Assembly (NCBI RefSeq): GCF_000092285.1
Contig: NC_014100.1
Location: 1,364,001 to 1,428,000 of the forward strand
DNA: 64,000 nucleotides
Direction: 5' to 3'
From: Caulobacter segnis ATCC 21756
Lineage (GTDB): Bacteria; Pseudomonadota; Alphaproteobacteria; Caulobacterales; Caulobacteraceae
Below are positions 31,673-42,163 of the stretch, piece by piece (position 1 is the first letter of the stretch; every line of letters begins with the position of its first letter). The notes under the pieces were generated by a model that had not been told where the DNA came from, did no database searches, and saw nothing but the letters and a program-made list of their open reading frames with translations. A program made the translations under genes and the position numbers.

Positions 31673-31963
31673 ATGATCGGTGTCGTCGCGACCCTGTACG
31701 TCCAGCCGGACAAGTCCGCTGAATTCGAGAAGGTGTTCCTGGACCTGGCCGCCAAGGTGAAGGCCAACGAGTCTGGCTGCCTCATGTACCAACTGACGAA
31801 GTCCAAGACCGAGGCCGGCGTCTACAAGGTGCTGGAGCTCTACGCCTCGGCCGACGCGCTCAAGCACCACGGCGGCACCGACTACTTCAAGGCCGCCGGC
31901 GCGGCGATGGGGCCGACCATGGCCGCCGCCCCGAACATCGAGTACCTCGACGCGGTGGAATAG
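31673..31963 (+). CDS. Antibiotic biosynthesis monooxygenase (ABM) domain protein
   Basis: 96 residues with the dimeric ferredoxin-like fold pattern: VVATLYVQPDKSAEFEKVF, ESGCLMYQLTKSK, YKVLELYASADALKHH and a final strand NIEYLDAV. The family includes quinol monooxygenases and Dabb-like enzymes; the His pair KHHGGTDYFK matches the conserved helix. The stop is 4 bases before the acyl-CoA dehydrogenase start, so the pair is cotranscribed. Confidence 0.85.
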   Translation: MIGVVATLYVQPDKSAEFEKVFLDLAAKVKANESGCLMYQLTKSKTEAGVYKVLELYASADALKHHGGTDYFKAAGAAMGPTMAAAPNIEYLDAVE

Positions 31964-31967
31964 GGCG

Positions 31968-33179
31968 ATGGACCTGGCGTTCTCGGCCGAGGATCTGGCC
32001 TTCCAGCAAGAGGTGCGCGACTGGATCGCCACCGCCTATGACGACGACCTGCGCCGCCAGATGAGCCAGTCCAAGAACGGCTATCTGGACAAGGCCGGCC
32101 AGGTGAAATGGCAGAAGAAGCTCTTCGAGCGCGGCTGGGCGGCGCCCGACTGGCCCGTCGAGCACGGCGGCCCCGGCTTCACGGCCTCGCAGCGCTACAT
32201 CTTCAACATGGAGATGAGCCTGGCCGGCGTGCCGACCTCGTCGCCGATGGGGCTGAAGATGGTCGCCCCGGTGATCATGGCGTTCGGGACCGACGAGCAG
32301 AAGGCCCAGCATTTGCCGCCGATCCTGCGGTCGGACATCTGGTGGTGCCAGGGCTATTCCGAGCCGGGCTCGGGCTCGGACTTGGCGTCGCTGCAGATGA
32401 AGGCCGAGCGCGATGGCGACGACTACGTCCTGAACGGCTCGAAGATCTGGACGACCCACGCCCAGTGGGCCGACTGGATGTTCTGCCTGGTTCGCACCTC
32501 GACGGAGGGACGGCCGCAGGAGGGCATCTCGTTCCTGCTGCTGCGGATGGACACGCCCGGGATCCAGATCAAGCCGCTGCCCACTCTGGACGGCCCGCCC
32601 GAGGGCGAGCAGGAGATCAACCAGGTCTTCTTCGACAATGTCCGCGTGCCCGTCGCCAACCGCATCGGCGAGGAGAACAAGGGCTGGACCTACGCCAAGT
32701 ACTTGCTGGAATTCGAGCGCGGCAACGCCTACGCGCCCGGCCTCATGCACATGCTCAAGAAGGTCAAGCGCATCGCCGCCCTGGAGCTGGCCGATGACGG
32801 CGGACGGCTGATCGACGATCCTGACTTCCGCAACAAGATCAGCAACCTGGAGATCCAGGTGCAGGCGCTGAACGCCAGCGAGCTGCGGATCTTCTCCGGC
32901 CGCTCGGCGGGCAAGGCGATCGGCCCGGCCTCGTCCATGCTCAAATGCGTGGGCTCCGAGCATCAGCAGGCGATCACCGAACTGACCTTGGAGGCGGTCG
33001 GGACCTACGCCGCGCCGTTCGTGCGCGACTCCTGGTCCAAGAGCAACGAGGGCAGGGCGGGCCCCGACTACGCTGCGCCGGCCGCGCCGGCCTATTTCAG
33101 CTATCGCAAGACCTCGATCTACGCCGGATCCAACGAGATCCAGCGCAACATCATGGCCAAGATGGTGCTGGGGCTGTGA
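31968..33179 (+). CDS. Acyl-CoA dehydrogenase
   Basis: 403 residues with the standard three-domain layout. The FAD/substrate loop is CQGYSEPGSGSDLASLQ and the middle beta-domain includes LNGSKIWTTHAQWADWM. The C-terminal helical domain ends YAGSNEIQRNIMAKMVLGL. It oxidises an acyl-CoA to the 2-enoyl-CoA and passes electrons to ETF. The N-terminal DLAFSAEDLAFQQEVRDWI type and the long insertion suggest the group that acts on branched, aromatic or sterol-side-chain substrates rather than straight fatty acids. The neighbouring monooxygenase and ene-reductase would fit a small catabolic set, which is inference. Confidence 0.92.
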   Translation: MDLAFSAEDLAFQQEVRDWIATAYDDDLRRQMSQSKNGYLDKAGQVKWQKKLFERGWAAPDWPVEHGGPGFTASQRYIFNMEMSLAGVPTSSPMGLKMVAPVIMAFGTDEQKAQHLPPILRSDIWWCQGYSEPGSGSDLASLQMKAERDGDDYVLNGSKIWTTHAQWADWMFCLVRTSTEGRPQEGISFLLLRMDTPGIQIKPLPTLDGPPEGEQEINQVFFDNVRVPVANRIGEENKGWTYAKYLLEFERGNAYAPGLMHMLKKVKRIAALELADDGGRLIDDPDFRNKISNLEIQVQALNASELRIFSGRSAGKAIGPASSMLKCVGSEHQQAITELTLEAVGTYAAPFVRDSWSKSNEGRAGPDYAAPAAPAYFSYRKTSIYAGSNEIQRNIMAKMVLGL

Positions 33180-33184
33180 GGTCT

Positions 33185-33316
33185 AGCGCCCCCTCCGTCA
33201 CGATGCTTCGCATCGCGCCACCTCCCCCGTTGCACGGGTGAGGATGGAGACCGTCATCCTCTCCCGCGTGCGGGGAGGTGGATCGGCGCGGATACGCGAC
33301 GAGACGGAGGGGGCGC
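33185..33316. repeat. Family A palindromic repeat, copy 3
   Basis: About 132 bp with end AGCGCCCCCTCCGTCA and opposite end ACGGAGGGGGCGC. The interior runs in inverted order compared with copies 1, 2 and 4: the CGATGCTTCGCATCG hairpin is at the left and GATCGGCGCGGATACGCGACGA at the right. It starts 5 bases after the acyl-CoA dehydrogenase stop. Confidence 0.85.
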
Positions 33317-33406
33317 GCAAGTCGCCGAAGCTGCAGTATTTCTAACTGGCGCAATCAGCGAACAAATGTTTGGATCGCCAGCAACACCTTCTGTTCCGGA
33401 TATCCC

Positions 33407-34498
<1,092 letters not shown>

Positions 34499-34509
34499 GC
34501 GGCCGAAGA

Positions 34510-34625
34510 TGCTCCCCCGCGATGCGGGGGAGCTGTCGCGGAGCGACTGAGGGGGCGAGCTGGATATCGGCCCAGTTAGCCCCCTCCGGCCCTCTGGGCC
34601 ACCTCCCCCGCATCGCGGGGGAGGA
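34510..34625. repeat. Family B repeat, copy 2 (inverted relative to copy 1)
   Basis: GCTCCCCCGCGATGCGGGGG, GAGCGACTGAGGGGGCGAGCT, GCCCCCTCCGGCCCTCTGGG and CACCTCCCCCGCATCGCGGGG occur in the reverse-complement order of the copy at 29284. It fills the gap between two convergent genes and ends 1 base before the SMP-30 stop codon. Confidence 0.75.
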
Positions 34626-34626
34626 A

Positions 34627-35538
34627 CTATCCGTTGAAATTCAGCTTCAGCCCCGGCCTCGGCCAGCGGGCCTTGTAGAGCTTGCCGGTCCCCGAGGCGG
34701 TGATCCAGGCGTCGCGCATGTCGGCGCCGCCGAAGCAGATGTTGGTCACGATCACGTCCGGCACGGCGTAGTGCTCGGTCGAGCCGTCCGGGTCGAAGGC
34801 GGTGATCCCGCCGTTGATGATCGTCGCCACGCAGACCTTGCCGCCGGCCTCGACGGCCAGGCTGTCCAGCAGCTGGTAGCCCGGCAGGTTGCAGACCACG
34901 TTGCCCGGCTGCAACGGCGCGGGATCGGCCAGCACGCCCGGCGAGGCGACGTCGAACGACCACAGCCGTCCCAGCATGGTGTCGGCCATGTAGACCGTCT
35001 TCTCGTCCGGCGAGAGCCCCACGCCGTTGGGCGAGACGAAGTGGTCGCGCCAGCGGGTGATCTTCGAGCCGTCAGGGAGGGCGTAGTAGAGCGCGCCGAA
35101 CTTCTTTCCGTCGGGCGTCGAGCAGCCGTGGTCTGTGAACCAGAACCCGCCGTGCTTGTCGAAGACGAGATCGTTGGGCCCGATCAGCGGCTTGCCGTCG
35201 CACGCGGCGTAGAGCGTCGTCACCGCGCCGGTCGCGAGGTCCACGCGTTGAATATAGCCGCCCGTGTGGGTCGGGGGCGTTGGTCCGGGAATGTTCAGGC
35301 CGTTGGCTTCGAAGAAGTGGAAGCTGCCGCCGTTGTTGGTGACATAGAGCGCCCCGTCGGGTCCGATCGCCGCGCCGTTCGGCCCGCCGCCCGTTTCCGC
35401 CACGGTCTCCTTGCGGCCGTCGGGCCAGACGCGCGTCAGGCGTTGGCCCTGGATCTCGGTGACGATGACCGAACCGTCGGCCATGGCCACCGGGCCTTCG
35501 GGAAACTGCAGGCCTTCGGCCACCAGCTGGATGTCCAT
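34627..35538 (-). CDS. SMP-30/gluconolactonase (LRE) family protein
   Basis: 303 residues forming a six-bladed propeller. Metal-site landmarks are FPEGPVA (Glu), GPNGAAIGPDGALYVTNNGG (Asn), PNDLVFDKHGGFWFTD, and PNGVGLSPDEKTVYMADT with the catalytic Asp region. Such enzymes open sugar or other lactones in the cytoplasm. There is no signal peptide. It faces the ene-reductase gene convergently, and its own start lies in a 96-bp gap before the sensor kinase gene. The exact lactone is unknown. Confidence 0.88.
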   Translation of the reverse strand: MDIQLVAEGLQFPEGPVAMADGSVIVTEIQGQRLTRVWPDGRKETVAETGGGPNGAAIGPDGALYVTNNGGSFHFFEANGLNIPGPTPPTHTGGYIQRVDLATGAVTTLYAACDGKPLIGPNDLVFDKHGGFWFTDHGCSTPDGKKFGALYYALPDGSKITRWRDHFVSPNGVGLSPDEKTVYMADTMLGRLWSFDVASPGVLADPAPLQPGNVVCNLPGYQLLDSLAVEAGGKVCVATIINGGITAFDPDGSTEHYAVPDVIVTNICFGGADMRDAWITASGTGKLYKARWPRPGLKLNFNG

Positions 35539-35634
35539 CGCGCGTCTCTCCCTGTTCGCCTCTGCTGGGCGATGGAGAGACTATAAACGCGCGTTTGAAC
35601 TTGGCGAGACTTCCGTACGGCGAGCCGCGACGGC

Positions 35635-37730
35635 CTACAGGTTCGACGACGCGGAGCGGGCGAGGTCTTGCTCGGACGGCGCGGTGAAGCGCGCCACGGC
35701 CGCCAGCAAGGCGTCGCGGACGATCGGCTTGGCCAGGTGGCCGTCCATGCCGGCGGCCACGCACCGCGCGACCTGTTCGGGCATGACGTCGGCGCTGAGC
35801 GCCAGGATGGGCACCCGAGCCTTGGTCCCGCCCATCGCCCGGATGGCGTTGGTGGCCGCCAAGCCGTCCATCACGGGCATGTGCACGTCCATCAGCACCA
35901 AATCGAAGTCCTGGTCGCGCAGCAGCGAGACCGCGCTCGCGCCATCCTCGGCGGTGATCACCTCATGCCCGCCCAAGGTCAGGAGGGCGCAGCCCAGCTC
36001 GCGATTGACGTGATGGTCGTCGACCAGCAGCACGCGGGCGCCTCGGGTGTCGCACGGCTTTGGCGCGGCCGCGTCCAGCCTGGGTGTTGGCTGAGCGGGA
36101 TGGGCGGGCAGTTCGACCCAGAAGCAGGAGCCCCGACCCGGCGCGCTGACGACGCCGATCTCGCCGCCCATGCGGGTGACCAGCGCCTTGCTGATCGCCA
36201 GGCCCAGCCCGGTGCCGCCATAGCCGCGGCTGATCGAGCTGTCGGCCTGGGTGAAGCGTTGGAACAGACGCGCCTGCACGTCCGGCGCGATGCCGATACC
36301 GGTGTCCGAGACCTCGAACCGAAGCCGCCGCTCGGACAGCTCGAGACGCGCGGTCACGTGGCCGTCTCGGGTGAACTTGATCGCGTTGGAGAGAAGGTTC
36401 AGCAAGACTTGGCGCAGGCGCGTTTCGTCCAGCAGGAACAGCGCCTGCTTGTCGTCGCCTTCGATCTCCACCCGCAGGGCCAGGGTCTTGGCCTCGGCCG
36501 CCGGCGCGGCGATCGCCATGGCGTCGCGCAGCACCACCGCCGGCGCAAGCGGTTCGGGGTCCAGCTCCATCCGGCCGGCTTCCAACTTGGAGAAGTCGAG
36601 CAGGTCATTGACGATCTCGACCAGAGAGCGGCCCGCGCGTTCGATCAGGTCGAGGCGGCGACGGCTATCGGGCGACAGGCCAGGATCGGCGGCCACCAGG
36701 CCGGCGAAGCCGAGGATGCTGTTGAGCGGCGTGCGGATCTCGTGGCTGATGGTCGCCAGGAATTCGGACTTGGCCTTGTTGGCGGCCTGGGCGCTGGTCT
36801 CTGGGCGTCGCGGGCGGCGTCGCGGCCCCGCGCCATCAAGGCCTGCAGACGCTTTTGCCGTTCCAGGATCATGGCGGCGGTCAGGCACACCGCGAACAGC
36901 ATGACGTGGAAGATGACCGCGTGGCGCAAGGGCGTCAGCGCCAGGTCGCGATCGATTCCGACCCGGTGAAGCACGGCGGGGATCGAGGCGGCCAGGGAGG
37001 CGATCACCAGGATCGCCGCCGCGCGCGGCCCGCCTCGGAACACGGCCAGCATGGCGGGGGCGAACAGCAGGGCCTGCAGGCCAGGGTCCCAGGTGAAGAT
37101 CGCCACCGCGCTGACGACCACCAGCGTGGTCAGCATGGTCAGCTGCCAAGCCGAGGCGGGGAAGAGCGGCTTGTGGCGGCGGTCCATCAGCATGATGGTC
37201 GTCGGCATCGCCAGGAACAGCCCCAGCACGTTGGGCGGAATCCAGTCCGCCCAGCCGCTCCACATCGGTTTGCCGTGCATGAGGGCCAGGCTGACGGTGG
37301 TGATCGTCGAGAACACGATGACCATCACCGAGGCCACCGCCGTCATGCGGGCCAGACCCCATGGACTGCGCATGTGGTTCGTCAGGCCCAGGCGCTCCAG
37401 GCCCAAGGCGATCAGGACATTCTGAATCAGGTCCTGCGGGACCACGAGCAGGATGAACGAGACCCGCACCCCGGCGATCAGCTCGATGGCGACGTGGGTG
37501 AAGCCGACCAGGGCCAGCATGATCCAGCGCGCGTTGCCCTTCAGGGTCAGCAGGCCGGCGATGACCACCGCATTGGCGGTCCAGATCGAGGGCAGGTTAT
37601 GGGTCGCTCCAGCCAGGAACAGGCTGAAGATGATCGATCCCCCGAAGGCCGCCAAAAGGCCCGCGATCCGGAGACTCTGGTCGTCGCGCGACGGATTCTG
37701 GATACCCGCGATCAAGGTCTGCTCCCACAC
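35635..37730 (-). pseudogene. Membrane-bound hybrid histidine kinase/response regulator (frameshifted)
   Basis: Two frames give one protein of about 698 residues. The N-terminal 290 residues hold about eight membrane helices, resembling MASE1-type sensor domains. After the shift at about 36801 the second frame continues with HisKA (SHEIRTPLNS, phospho-His), HATPase (NLLSNAIKFT, GGTGLGLAISKAL) and a receiver domain (VLLVDDHHVNREL, LVLMDVHMPVMDG, with Lys in HLAKPI). The sequence around the shift (GACGCCCAGAGACC on the coding strand) reads DAQETSAQAANKAKSEFL if one G is restored, so one base seems lost. The start is uncertain: GTG at 37730, or TTG at 37715 after TGGGAG. Either sequence error or a recent pseudogene. 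Confidence 0.82.
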
Positions 37731-37788
37731 CCAGGGTCGCGTATCGCAGGTTGTCGTTGCAATCGGGTTTACGTTTTAAGGGCGTCTT

Positions 37789-38304
37789 CTAGAGTCGCTC
37801 CAGCACCCTGAACACGAAGGCGTGGTCGTCACCGTCGCCGGCGGGATGTTCCTCGCGGCGGACCTCGGTCCAGGCGCTTTCGTCGAAGGCCGGGAAATGG
37901 ACGTCGCCTTCGACCTCGGCCGCGACCTCGGTCAGGTAGAGGCGCTTGGCCTTGGGCAGGGCCAGCTCGAACAGGGCCCGGCCGCCGATCACGCAGACCT
38001 CGTCGACGCCGTCGTCCGCGGCCTGCTCCTTGGCCATCTGGACGGCCTCCATCCATGTCTCGCAAGCGACCGCGCCGTCCGGCTCGAAGCTCTGGTCGCG
38101 GGTCAGCACGACGTTCATGCGGCCCGGCAGCGGCTTGCGCGGCAGGCTGTCCCAGGTCTTGCGCCCCATGATGATCGGCTTGCCCAGGGTGTTGGCCTTG
38201 AACAGGGCCAGGTCCGACCTCAGCCGCCAGGGCAGGTCGCCGTCGCGGCCGATCACCCCGTTGGCGGCGCGGGCGACGACGATGGCGAGGGCGGGCTGGG
38301 TCAT
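37789..38304 (-). CDS. folA: Dihydrofolate reductase
   Basis: 171 residues. NADPH-dependent reduction of dihydrofolate, which recycles the product of thymidylate synthase. Motifs: VVARAANGVIGRDGDLPWRL (Met-20 loop, with the catalytic Asp apparently at the family position after PWRL, in SDLALFK), IIMGRKTWDSLP, and VCVIGGRALFELAL. It lies 0.1 kb from a divergent quinone oxidoreductase and 1.1 kb from thyA, the usual functional partner. Length and motif order are normal. Confidence 0.95.
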   Translation of the reverse strand: MTQPALAIVVARAANGVIGRDGDLPWRLRSDLALFKANTLGKPIIMGRKTWDSLPRKPLPGRMNVVLTRDQSFEPDGAVACETWMEAVQMAKEQAADDGVDEVCVIGGRALFELALPKAKRLYLTEVAAEVEGDVHFPAFDESAWTEVRREEHPAGDGDDHAFVFRVLERL

Positions 38305-38405
38305 GGGCCTTGATTAGCGGGCGTCGGCGCGACGCGCCATGGCTTGATCGAAACCTGAACGTTGATCACTGTCGCGGCCAGAGAAGAGAGATCGGGGAGG
38401 GCGCG

Positions 38406-39428
38406 ATGTCGGCGACGGCGTTCGAGATGCACATGGCCCGGACGGGCGGGGTCGAGGTTCTGCGCGGCCGCGAGGTTGCGTTGCCGCCGCCCGGACCGGG
38501 CGAGGCGCGGGTGGCGATCGAGGCCGCCGGCGTGGCCTTCGCCGACATCGTCATGCGAACCGGCTTCTATCCCGGGGTGAAGGCGCCCGTGACGCCGGGC
38601 TACGACTTCGTGGGGCGGATCGAGGCGCTGGGGACCGGCGTCGAGGGCTTCGCCGTCGGCCAGCGGGTGGCGGCCCTGACCGTGACGGGTTCCTACGCCA
38701 CCCGCCGCAATGTCGACGCCCGCCTGCTGGTCGCCGCGCCGGAAGACGCGCCGGCCGAGGCCCTGGTCGCTGGCGTGCTGAACGGCCTGACCGCCTGGCA
38801 GATGTTTCATCGCGTCGCCGGCTCGCTCACTGGCGAGTGGGTCCTGGTCCACGGCGCGGCCGGCGGAGTCGGCGGCCTGCTGCTGGATCTGGCGAGACTG
38901 GCGGGCGTCAGGGCGATCGGTACGGCCTCGTCGGGCAAGAAGACCGAGGTCGAGGCCAAGGGCGGCGTCCACCTGGACTATCGCGCCGAGGCCGTGGCGG
39001 CGCGCGCGTTCGAGATCTCGGGCGGCGGCGTGGTCGCGGCTTTCGACCATGTCGGCGGGGCGCACCTGAAGACCGCATCCCTGGCGGCTTTGCGAGACGG
39101 CGGGACGGCGGTGCTGTACGGCGGCTACGACGCGACGAAGGGTGGCAAGGCGCGGCCGGGTGCGATGCTGAAGATGCTGCTGGCCGACCGCCTGTCGGCC
39201 CTGAAGCTGTTCAGCGGCAGCCGGGGCGTGGTCGGCTACAACGTCACGTCCTGGCGCAATGCGAGGCCGGAGGCTTACCGCCAGGACCTCGCCGAGGTCC
39301 TGCGGCTGATCGGAGAGGGCGCGATCCAGCCGACGATCGCCAAGGTCCTGCCGCTTCGCGAGGCCGGCGAGGCCCAGGCGCTGCTGCAATCCGCCAAGCT
39401 GGCGGGGAAAATCGTGCTGAAGCCCTAA
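38406..39428 (+). CDS. Quinone oxidoreductase-like zinc-free MDR
   Basis: 340 residues of the medium-chain dehydrogenase/reductase superfamily. GroES-like domain (PGPGEARVAIEAAGVAFADIVMR, then PGYDFVGRIEALG), then the nucleotide-binding motif LVHGAAGGVGGLLLDLARL near 158. The catalytic zinc ligands of alcohol dehydrogenases are absent, so it is QOR-like and probably NADPH-dependent. GGGAGGGCGCG precedes the ATG at 38406. It is convergent with thyA, with only 3 bases between the stops, and divergent from folA. Confidence 0.9.
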   Translation: MSATAFEMHMARTGGVEVLRGREVALPPPGPGEARVAIEAAGVAFADIVMRTGFYPGVKAPVTPGYDFVGRIEALGTGVEGFAVGQRVAALTVTGSYATRRNVDARLLVAAPEDAPAEALVAGVLNGLTAWQMFHRVAGSLTGEWVLVHGAAGGVGGLLLDLARLAGVRAIGTASSGKKTEVEAKGGVHLDYRAEAVAARAFEISGGGVVAAFDHVGGAHLKTASLAALRDGGTAVLYGGYDATKGGKARPGAMLKMLLADRLSALKLFSGSRGVVGYNVTSWRNARPEAYRQDLAEVLRLIGEGAIQPTIAKVLPLREAGEAQALLQSAKLAGKIVLKP

Positions 39429-39431
39429 GGG

Positions 39432-40272
39432 CTAAACCGAAACCTCGGCCTTGATGTGCGGGTGGGCCTGGTAGCCCTCGAGCTTGAAATCCTCGTACTC
39501 GAACCCGAACAGGTCGCGCTTGTCGGCGATCTTCATGGTCGGGAAATCGAAGGGCTCGCGGGTCAGCTGTTCGCGGGCCTGGTCGAGGTGGTTCAGATAG
39601 AGGTGCGCGTCGCCGAAGGTGTGGACGAACTCGCCCGGCTCCAGGCCCACGACCTTGGCGACCATCAGGGTCAGCAGGGCGTAGGACGCGATGTTGAACG
39701 GTACGCCCAGAAACACGTCGGCGCTGCGCTGGTAGAGCTGGCAGCTCAGTTTTCCATCGGCGACGAAGAACTGGAACAGGCAGTGGCAGGGCGGCAGCGC
39801 CATGTCGTCGACGTCGGCCGGGTTCCAGGCCGTGACGATGTGGCGGCGGCTGTAGGGATTGGTCTTCAGGTTCTCGACGAGGTTGCTGATCTGGTCGATC
39901 ACGCGGCCGTCCGGCGTCGCCCAAGAGCGCCACTGCTTGCCATAGACGGGGCCAAGGTCGCCGTTCTCGTCGGCCCACTCGTCCCAGATGCGCACGCCGT
40001 TGTCCTTGAGGTAGGCGATGTTGGTGTCGCCCTTCAGGAACCACAGCAGCTCGATGATGATCGAGCGCAGGTGCAGCTTCTTGGTCGTCAGGACCGGGAA
40101 GCCCTTGGAGAGGTCAAAGCGGATCTGCCCGGCCGAAGACGCCCAGCGTGCCCGTGCCCGTGCGGTCGCCGCGCTGGACGCCGTGGTCGAGAATATCGGC
40201 CAGCAAGGCCAGATACTGCCGCTCGGGATGATCGGCGGCGGCTTTCGGGGCGTCGAGGACGGCGGTGGTCAT
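39432..40272 (-). pseudogene. thyA: Thymidylate synthase (frameshifted by one base)
   Basis: The coding strand starts [20 protein letters not shown] and reads [15 protein letters not shown] normally, then runs GGCCGGGCAG where GGCCGGCAG would continue as [19 protein letters not shown]. One extra G (a C at about 40128-40130 on the plus strand) shifts the frame. The downstream frame is intact: [21 protein letters not shown], the catalytic Cys in [31 protein letters not shown], and the normal C-terminus HIKAEVSV. Restored length is 279 residues, normal for ThyA. The gene makes dTMP and dihydrofolate. Loss would need ThyX or external thymidine, so a sequence error is likely. Confidence 0.9.
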
Positions 40273-40347
40273 GGGGATGAATGTGGGGGCGAATCGCCGC
40301 CTTGAACACTGCGGCGCCGAGAGCGATCCACAGGGCGACGCCAGTTA

Positions 40348-40464
40348 TCCTCCCCCCAGCGGGGGAGGTGGCCCGAAGGGCCGGAGGGGGAAGCGCTGGA
40401 GAGCCTGCCTCTTCCCCCTCCGTCGTCTCTTCGAGTCGACACCTCCCCCTTGAGGGGGAGGATC
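40348..40464. repeat. Family B-like repeat, copy 3
   Basis: About 117 bp of hairpins: ATCCTCCCCCCAGCGGGGGAGG, GTGGCCCGAAGGGCCGGAGG, CCCCCTCCGTCGTCTCTTCG and CACCTCCCCCTTGAGGGGGAGGA in sum (each quoted only in part). It shares the GTGGCCC..GGGCC module with copies at 29284 and 34510. It lies between the starts and ends of two minus-strand genes. Confidence 0.7.
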
Positions 40465-40473
40465 GAGCCCGAC

Positions 40474-41424
40474 CTACTTGCTCGGCGCGAGGCCCGTGTT
40501 CAGCACCCAGCCGACATTGTCGTTCTCGTCGGCCACTTCCCACCACAGTTCCTGCTGCTTGCCGGTCGGGTAGACGATGGCGCCGGCGGGTAGGGTGCGG
40601 ATCAGCTTGCCGCCGGCGACCGGGGTCGCGCGCAGGGCGATGGGGCGCTGGGCGGCGAAGGTCTTGGTCGGCGCGGCGGCGGCGGCCGGGCCGGCCTCCG
40701 ACAGCAGGCCCAGATCGCCGATCATCTTCGAATAGGCGTTGATGAACGACAGGGTGACGATGCGGCCGATGTCGGTGTCCTCGTAGCCGCCGCCGACCGC
40801 GCCGGCGAAGCCCAGCCCGCCGCCGGCGCCCCAGCCGATGTCGTTCTTTACGGCGTAGCCTTCAGCGACCGACATGGTCTCGGTGGTGCGGACGTTGGTC
40901 AGCGACAGGACCGTGTTGGCTTCCAGCTTCTTGGTCTTGATGCCGCCGACCAGGCCGCCGACGCGACCGCCGATCAGGCCGCCGATGGCGCCGGCCACCG
41001 CGCCGCCGCCGACATTGCTGTTGCTGCCCTGGACCTCGGCGACCAGCACGTAGTCAGCCGCCTTGACCTGACCCTGGCCGACGTTCGAGCCGCGCTGCAG
41101 GCCCAGATTGCCGCCGATGTTGCGTTCCTTCTCGGCCGCGCTGAGGCCCGCGCCCCGGTCGACCAGGTTGAAGCAGCCCGAGCGTTGGACGATGGCGCGC
41201 AGCACCTTCTGCGGCGAGGCGAGATTGTACTGGGTCCAGCCGCTGGAATCGTCGCCGTCGACGATCGACAGCGTGCCCAGCTTGCGCGCGCAGCGCGGCA
41301 CGTCGCTGGAGGCCTGGGTCTGCATCTGCTGGCCCTTGCTGGCCTTGGCTTGAGCAAAACCGGTGGCGGGCGTGATGGCGGAGAGCGCCAGGCCGACGAC
41401 CAGCGCGCTGCGGAAAGCTTTCAT
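40474..41424 (-). CDS. CsgG/HfaB-family lipid-free secreted protein with C-terminal SH3 domain
   Basis: 316 residues. A signal peptide ends GFAQ. The middle part (about 45-245) has CsgG/HfaB-type features: LGTLSIVDGDDSSGW, LRAIVQRSGCFNLVDRGAGL, ADYVLVAEVQGSNSN, a Gly-rich GGLIGGRVGGLVGG segment, and VLSLTNVRTTETMSVAEG. The last 65 residues (RPIALRATPVAGGKLIRTLP... WWEVADENDNVGWVLNTGL) look like a bacterial SH3 domain. CsgG relatives form outer-membrane pores; HfaB helps anchor the Caulobacter holdfast. No lipobox Cys is seen at the cleavage site, unlike CsgG. Role is inferred only by family. Confidence 0.78.
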   Translation of the reverse strand: MKAFRSALVVGLALSAITPATGFAQAKASKGQQMQTQASSDVPRCARKLGTLSIVDGDDSSGWTQYNLASPQKVLRAIVQRSGCFNLVDRGAGLSAAEKERNIGGNLGLQRGSNVGQGQVKAADYVLVAEVQGSNSNVGGGAVAGAIGGLIGGRVGGLVGGIKTKKLEANTVLSLTNVRTTETMSVAEGYAVKNDIGWGAGGGLGFAGAVGGGYEDTDIGRIVTLSFINAYSKMIGDLGLLSEAGPAAAAAPTKTFAAQRPIALRATPVAGGKLIRTLPAGAIVYPTGKQQELWWEVADENDNVGWVLNTGLAPSK

Positions 41425-41499
41425 GTCTTGGCATTCCCCGTAGAAATGAGCGGACGCACTCGTACAGGCGAATTTTTACAAAGCAAAGTTACGGCGTTG

Positions 41500-42060
41500 T
41501 CAGCCCGCGAAGCCGCCTTCATCCAGGAACTCTTGCTCGGCGGCCGTCGTCTCGCGGCCAAGACCCGCGTTTCGGTGCGGGAAGCGGCCGAACCTCGCGA
41601 TGATGTCGCGATGGAGCAGGGCCCACTTCATCGACTCCTCGTCGCCGGTGTCGGCCTGCAGGGCGGCGAACAGCTGGACGCTGAACTCCTGATCGACCAG
41701 CGACTCCGAATGCTCGAACGGCAGGTAGAAGAAGGGCCGCAGCGTCGGATCGATCGCGGGGTCATGGTCGTGGCCCGCGGCGATGGCGGCGCGGGCGAAC
41801 GTGCGCGCCAGCGGGTCGGTGGCGAAGGCGTGCGGCGTGCCCCGGAACATGTTGCGCGGGAACTGGTCCAGCAGGATCAGCAGGGCCAGCGCGCCTTCGG
41901 CCGTCTGCGCCCAGGCGTCGTAGCGGCGCATCGAGGCGCGGTAGTGGGTCTGCTCGAACTTCAGCGCGATGGCCGAGTCGAAGGCGGCGTCCTTGGCGAA
42001 CCACTTGGCTGGGCCGGCCTGGCGCCAATAGCTGACGACGTCGTTGGGATGCGCGGCCAT
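41500..42060 (-). CDS. DUF924 family protein
   Basis: 186 residues, all helical, with DUF924 signatures: VSYWRQAGPAKWFAKDAAFD, LLILLDQFPRNMFRGTPHAF, FFYLPFEHSESLVDQE and RFGRFPHRNAGLGRE. The family has no proven biochemical activity. The frame is open to 42120, but the ATG at 42060 has an ideal GGAGG site 6 bases upstream, so it is preferred over the ATG at 42078. It is divergent from the RcnB-like gene, with about 100 bp shared promoter space. Confidence 0.85.
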   Translation of the reverse strand: MAAHPNDVVSYWRQAGPAKWFAKDAAFDSAIALKFEQTHYRASMRRYDAWAQTAEGALALLILLDQFPRNMFRGTPHAFATDPLARTFARAAIAAGHDHDPAIDPTLRPFFYLPFEHSESLVDQEFSVQLFAALQADTGDEESMKWALLHRDIIARFGRFPHRNAGLGRETTAAEQEFLDEGGFAG

Positions 42061-42163
42061 CAAGTCCTCCGGCGTCATGTTCAAGCGTGGTTCATCCGGC
42101 GAGTCCGAGACTGTTATCAAGGGACAAGCCCGGGCCTGCCTTCAAGGCCCTTCGGAGCAAGAA

